A stretch of DNA of 64,000 nt, taken from positions 186,001-250,000 of the forward strand of contig CAZWUJ010000001.1 in NCBI GenBank assembly GCA_964636705.1, read 5' to 3'. Positions 60,762 through 64,000 of the stretch are shown in pieces. A model generated the notes under the pieces. The model was not told the origin of the DNA. It searched no databases and was given only the letters and a program-made list of their open reading frames with translations. Each line of letters opens with the position of its first letter. Position 1 is the stretch's first letter. Source of the stretch: VXRJ01 sp964636705. GTDB taxonomy: Bacteria > Acidobacteriota > Vicinamibacteria > Vicinamibacterales > UBA8438. Position numbers and translations under genes: made by a program.

Positions 60762-62747
60762 TTACTGTCCGGACGTCCGTGCGTGCAGGTCGAGCAGCAC
60801 TCCCGCGTGGCCGGATGGCGGGCGCACGCTTGCCGGCGGATCCGCAGCCGCGCTGGCCCGAACGGTGACTCTCTGCAACTCTTCTCCCGTCGTAGCGTCG
60901 AGAAACCGTCCGGACATCGGCACGGGAAATCGCAGCATCAACTGCGAGTGGCGGCGTGTCGATTCGAGGTACGCGATGAAGCGCTCCGGCGACTGAAATC
61001 CGAAGGCCTGGCGGAGTCCATGCGCCGCCCGCAGCGTGCTTCCCTCCGCGGGACCACCCACGAAACGGAGTTGCGAGAGGTTCGGCAGGGGCGCCAGCGC
61101 CTCGATGGCCCGGGGCGTTGCGGGCTGGATCCGATACAGTCGAGTCGACCCCTCCACGGCTTCGAGCAACAGATCCCGTCGTCCCTCCAGGTCGACCAGA
61201 TTCCGCCGCATGTGGCTGCCGTATTGGTCCAGATCTATGACGACATAGCCGACGCCGATTTCCTGGAGCCACTTCACGGTCAGTGCAGACGGGAAGCCGC
61301 TGGCCAGGTGGGCGTTGTCGTCGAAGTCCGGCGGCGCGAAGCCGCCGAAACCGTTCACGAGTGGTCGCCAATGGACGGTTGACGCCAACAGATACCGGGC
61401 GTTTCTGTGAAAACCGTAGCGCCGCTGGTAAATCGGCAACTCGAGGACGGCGCCGGGCCACGACGACGTTGCCAGGTACCGATGAATGCGCCCGGACGTG
61501 TCCCTCCACGGGTCGGAACCCCAACCGTGGAAGCTCTCCCCGGTAGCCAACAGGAGCACGGCGACGGCAACCAGCGACCGCCGCGGCGGAGACACCGGCC
61601 ACCTGAGCCCGCTGAGGCCGATGCCCGCCAGCGCCGCGAGCGCGAATAGCGGGAGAATGCCGAAACGGCTGACCGCCCTCAGGCCTCGCAACGGCGGGAC
61701 CAACTCGTACGCCCAGGTGTAGACCGGGGTGAACGAGCCTAACGACAGGAGCAAGCCCACGGCGGCGGTCGCCAGGAGCATGCGGCGAGCCCCCCGCGGG
61801 GCTGGGCTACGCCGCTGACAGACGGCAACGGTTGCCAACACAAGCATCACGACTCCCGGAAACAACGTACGCGGCGACGAGTCGGCATAGTCGGCGCTCC
61901 AGCCTTGGTGCACGACGGCGCCGGACGCCAGATAGCTTCCCAGCGCCGTCGCGAGGTCGGCCGCCTCGGCAACCAGAGGTCGTTCGTGGCCTGCCTGAAG
62001 ATACGGCCACAGCACCACCAGCAGAATCGCGACGGTCCCTGCCGCTGCCACGCCCAATTTCAGCAACAGGCGAGGGCCCTCGCGTTCCCGGAACGCGTTC
62101 GCCCGCACGAGCGCGGCCGCACCTAGCGCGAAGCAGACGAAGACCACGAGGTAGCCGGAGGTCAGCGCGGCGCCGATCACGCAGAGCCCCAGCCAGGCCG
62201 CATCCCGCGCGCGGCGGCGGTCCACCAACCGCTGGAACGCAAGAATCGCCAGCGGCAGCCAGTAGATGTGCAGCGCCTGAACGTGCGCCGTCCGCATCAA
62301 CAGCTCAGTGCTGAATGCGAGCAGCGCACCCGACAGCAGGCCGGCGCGAAAGTCGCCGGTCCACTGCCTGACGAGGACGTACATGCCCAGGGCCGTCAAC
62401 GTGTAGCCAAGCAGCACGAGCACCATATGGGCCAGGAGCGGGGAGCCGCCCAGCCAGAGAATCGGCGCCGCCATCAGACCGGGGATGATCAGTGGTTCGG
62501 TATAGACCAACGTTCCCTGATGCGGAAAGAACATGTTGGCATCGAACAACTGCAGTGGATTGCGGGGAATCTGATGCGCAATCCATGCCACGGCCCACGC
62601 GTTGAGCCACACGTCGTCGTGAGTCGGCGATACCGTACCCGTCGCGAGGGGCCACGTATGAAAGACCGCCAGGAGCAGGAAGCATCCCCCGGCGCACCAG
62701 GACTGGGTCGCCGGTCCCCAGCGCAAGTGACTCAACGCGGACCGCAT
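60762..62747 (-). CDS. Large multi-pass membrane protein, GT-C/PMT-like glycosyltransferase candidate
   Basis: The protein has 661 aa and about 12 membrane segments in the first 420 residues, from CFLLLAVFHTWPLATGTVS to LLLATGESFHGWGSD. The first extracytoplasmic loop has Asp 44 and Asp 45 in PTHDDVWLNAWAVAWIAHQI, the pattern of GT-C enzymes, where an acidic pair near the first loop is catalytic. The C-terminal 230 residues are soluble and periplasmic. GT-C enzymes transfer sugars from lipid carriers. The assignment is by topology and this motif only. It lies on the same strand as hipBA but is probably separate. Confidence 0.65.
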   Translation of the reverse strand: MRSALSHLRWGPATQSWCAGGCFLLLAVFHTWPLATGTVSPTHDDVWLNAWAVAWIAHQIPRNPLQLFDANMFFPHQGTLVYTEPLIIPGLMAAPILWLGGSPLLAHMVLVLLGYTLTALGMYVLVRQWTGDFRAGLLSGALLAFSTELLMRTAHVQALHIYWLPLAILAFQRLVDRRRARDAAWLGLCVIGAALTSGYLVVFVCFALGAAALVRANAFREREGPRLLLKLGVAAAGTVAILLVVLWPYLQAGHERPLVAEAADLATALGSYLASGAVVHQGWSADYADSSPRTLFPGVVMLVLATVAVCQRRSPAPRGARRMLLATAAVGLLLSLGSFTPVYTWAYELVPPLRGLRAVSRFGILPLFALAALAGIGLSGLRWPVSPPRRSLVAVAVLLLATGESFHGWGSDPWRDTSGRIHRYLATSSWPGAVLELPIYQRRYGFHRNARYLLASTVHWRPLVNGFGGFAPPDFDDNAHLASGFPSALTVKWLQEIGVGYVVIDLDQYGSHMRRNLVDLEGRRDLLLEAVEGSTRLYRIQPATPRAIEALAPLPNLSQLRFVGGPAEGSTLRAAHGLRQAFGFQSPERFIAYLESTRRHSQLMLRFPVPMSGRFLDATTGEELQRVTVRASAAADPPASVRPPSGHAGVLLDLHARTSGQ

Positions 62748-62796
62748 CGCGCGGATGATCGCACACCACGCGCTCTCAGAAGTCGACCTCCCTCGA

Positions 62797-62828
62797 GAGC
62801 CTGCACCGTTCCACGGCGCAGGCTGCTA
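62797..62828. repeat. 32-bp palindromic repeat, reverse copy at the AhpD-like stop codon
   Basis: On the minus strand the unit starts with the TAG stop of the AhpD-like gene (62826-62828), continues as CAGCCTGCGCCG and ends ACGGTGCAGGCTC. It has one mismatch to the copy at 37464-37495 and the same position relative to a stop codon. It is the only other copy seen in the window. Confidence 0.8.
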
Positions 62829-63401
62829 ACGCGATCCGTCCGGGTACGAGGGCATCTCCGGCTCGAGCTCGACGTGGACCGCGTCGGCGACGCGGTTGAT
62901 GTAGTTGAAGAAGGAAATGACCTGGATGGCGTGGTGGATCGCGCGGTCGCCGAGACCGGCCGCACGCAGCGGCTCCAGGTCCGCCTCGGCCATCGCCGCA
63001 GGATCCCGCGTGAGCTTCTCGGCGTAGGCGCATAGCGCCGAATCGACCGGCTCGAGTCGGGCGCCGCGCCAGTCCTTGAGCACTGCGGCCGCCAGCCCGG
63101 TGTCGCCACCCTCCCGTGCGATCTCGGCCCGGAGATCGTCCGCGTGCTGCACCATTCAATAGTGGCAGTCGTTGGCCCGGCTCACCACCGTGGCCAGCAT
63201 CTCCCGCTGCACGAGAGACAGGTCGCCGGGCTCCTTCATGATCGCGAGGTAGAGCCCGATGGACGCGTCCAGCACCGCTGGCTGCGGGCTCATCGCCCGC
63301 ACGATGCCGAACACGCGACCGGCCCGCTCCACCCCGGCGCGGTAGCTCCTGGCGAGACGGCCGGAGGCCGCCTCGGGACTGACGGTGCGAATCCAGGGCA
63401 T
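62826..63401 (-). CDS. AhpD-like (carboxymuconolactone decarboxylase family) peroxidase with in-frame UGA, candidate selenoprotein
   Basis: From ATG 63401 the frame encodes a complete AhpD-like alkylhydroperoxidase of 191 residues if the UGA at 63156-63158 is read as selenocysteine. The region reads REMLATVVSRANDCHY, UGA, MVQHADDLRAEIAREG, and later VISFFNYINRVADAVHVELE. The family's redox site is E..C-x-x-C-xxx-H. Here Glu 67, Cys 79, Sec 82 and His 86 keep the spacing of AhpD (E118, C130, C133, H137 in the M. tuberculosis protein). The UGA replaces exactly the second Cys, in a CxxU pattern. Both sides are in one frame with no other defect. The alternative is a nonsense mutation or read error (TGC or TGT to TGA). 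Confidence 0.72.
63119..63138 (-). promoter_or_regulatory. Candidate bacterial SECIS hairpin downstream of the UGA
   Basis: Seventeen bases after the UGA the transcript can form a hairpin with a 7-bp perfect stem, CGATCTC pairing with GAGATCG, and a 6-base loop CGGGCC that contains the guanines usual in SelB-binding loops. The loop begins 24 nt after the UGA, inside the 16-37 nt window reported for bacterial SECIS elements. The hairpin is inside the coding sequence, as in known bacterial selenoprotein genes. Coding constraints and GC content can also make such hairpins by chance. Confidence 0.5.
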
Positions 63402-63456
63402 GGCCAGATGTTGGCGTAGTGGAACCGCGGACGCGCCCACTTCGTGAGAGGTCTGA

Positions 63457-64000
63457 TCAGTCCCCCGCGAGCTCTGCGTAGACGGCGGTCAGGAATCGCT
63501 CCGGGTCGCCCCACTTGGCTTCGTACTCGGACGTCGGACCGGCCGAGACGACGTCCTCGTAACTCGCGCCATTGGCGACGAGGGCGGAGACCTTCGCCTT
63601 GACGTCGATGACCATGTCGCGGAACTCGATGACGTCCGCGCGGCCGGAAACGACGCCGTGGCCCGGCACGATCCGGGTATCCGGACCCGCGAGGCCGGCC
63701 GCGATTCCGAGGGCCTCGATGGTGCCGTCGAGGGTTCCGCCGTTGTTGCGGTCGATGACCGGAAACGCCACCGTCCGGAACACGTCGCCAAGGTGCAGCA
63801 CGTCCGAGCCCTGGAAGTGGATGAAGCTGTCACCGTCCGTATGCGCCGGCGGCACCGGAATCAGGTGAACGTCTTCGCCGTTCAGGTGGATCTTCACCGG
63901 GTCGTTGTAGGTCACGACCGGCAGCGCCACTTCAGGCAACGTCTCTGCCAGGCGCAGGCGGACGCGCTCCTGGGCGACGATGTCGATCCCCATGCGCCCC
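63457..64000 (-). CDS. MBL-fold metallo-hydrolase, C-terminal part (runs off window end)
   Basis: The frame runs in from the window edge with GIDIVAQERVRLRLAETLPE, then has the metal-ligand regions VPPAHTDGDSFIHFQGSDVL and HLGDVFRTVAF, a late IVPGHGVV, and ends in FLTAVYAELAGD. These are typical of the second half of subclass B3-like or SoxH-like metallo-beta-lactamase-fold proteins. The HxHxDH motif should be in the missing N-terminal part. A stop at 63457 ends it 55 bp from the AhpD-like gene's start; both are on the minus strand, so an operon is possible. Confidence 0.82.
   Translation of the reverse strand, partial: GRMGIDIVAQERVRLRLAETLPEVALPVVTYNDPVKIHLNGEDVHLIPVPPAHTDGDSFIHFQGSDVLHLGDVFRTVAFPVIDRNNGGTLDGTIEALGIAAGLAGPDTRIVPGHGVVSGRADVIEFRDMVIDVKAKVSALVANGASYEDVVSAGPTSEYEAKWGDPERFLTAVYAELAGD

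Noticed and set aside
63155..63401. Simple 5' half gene ending at the UGA
   Set aside because: The downstream half is in frame, intact and carries the His ligand of the active site, so the short reading leaves a meaningless second gene beginning in the middle of the motif.
1..64000. tRNA, rRNA, CRISPR, riboswitch and prophage features
   Set aside because: No T-arm consensus, repeat-spacer array or phage structural genes were found on either strand by eye; a covariance search was not possible.

Overview
GC-rich, gene-dense bacterial chromosome fragment. No rRNA, tRNA or CRISPR array was seen. The gene content points to Acidobacteriota, most likely a Vicinamibacteria-like lineage. The evidence is two paired DUF1592 (planctomycete-type cytochrome) and DUF1552 genes, PQQ-type quinoprotein dehydrogenases with signal peptides, tandem TonB-dependent receptors with an N-terminal carboxypeptidase-regulatory-like domain, exported ankyrin proteins, a DUF5916 barrel protein and many exported single-domain enzymes. 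This is inference from gene families; no marker gene is in the window. Exported ankyrin proteins and Fic proteins are also common in host-associated bacteria, but nothing here proves that lifestyle.

Layout. 1-7.8 kb: 5' part of a CxxCH protein, a Fic AMPylase, a PQQ dehydrogenase, an ABC permease and ATPase with a NYN nuclease gene between them, and a broken cytochrome/ankyrin pseudogene. 7.9-18 kb: on the minus strand, an ankyrin protein followed by three tandem paralogous TonB receptors. 18-24.5 kb: a SMUG1-type uracil-DNA glycosylase coupled to a lipoprotein gene, then a DUF1592-DUF1552-cytochrome c' operon and a DUF1801 gene. 24.5-29.8 kb: a degraded defence region with a chimeric HsdR N-terminus, a frameshifted DUF4143 ATPase, a frameshifted unknown gene and HsdM/HsdS scraps. 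30-40.2 kb: MBL hydrolase, then an operon of NHL propeller, DUF1592, DUF1552, ankyrin, DUF481-type barrel and tannase/feruloyl esterase. 40.2-51 kb: truncated Fic gene, DUF5916 protein, exported VOC and DUF3471-like proteins, epimerase, second PQQ dehydrogenase and a KefB-type antiporter. 51-58.3 kb: SRPBCC plus methyltransferase, a DUF7662-VapC toxin-antitoxin pair, an AraC regulator, and a MacB-like ABC operon whose membrane-fusion gene is cut off. 58.1-60.7 kb: toxin-antitoxin fragments and an intact hipBA pair. 60.7-64 kb: a GT-C-like membrane protein, an AhpD-like gene with an in-frame UGA, and a partial MBL hydrolase.

Biology. Most genes are exported or outer-membrane functions for redox chemistry and polymer or nutrient uptake: quinoproteins, c-type cytochromes, TonB receptors, tannase, propellers. 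The accessory layer is toxin-antitoxin and restriction-modification material, much of it broken.

The most interesting signal is at 62826-63401. An AhpD/carboxymuconolactone-decarboxylase-family gene has a UGA exactly at the second cysteine of its redox motif, with a plausible bacterial SECIS hairpin 17 nt downstream, so it is a candidate selenoprotein. Second are two palindromic repeat families that sit inside gene starts, where they encode part of signal peptides, or at a stop codon. No gene-free stretch exceeds about 260 bases.
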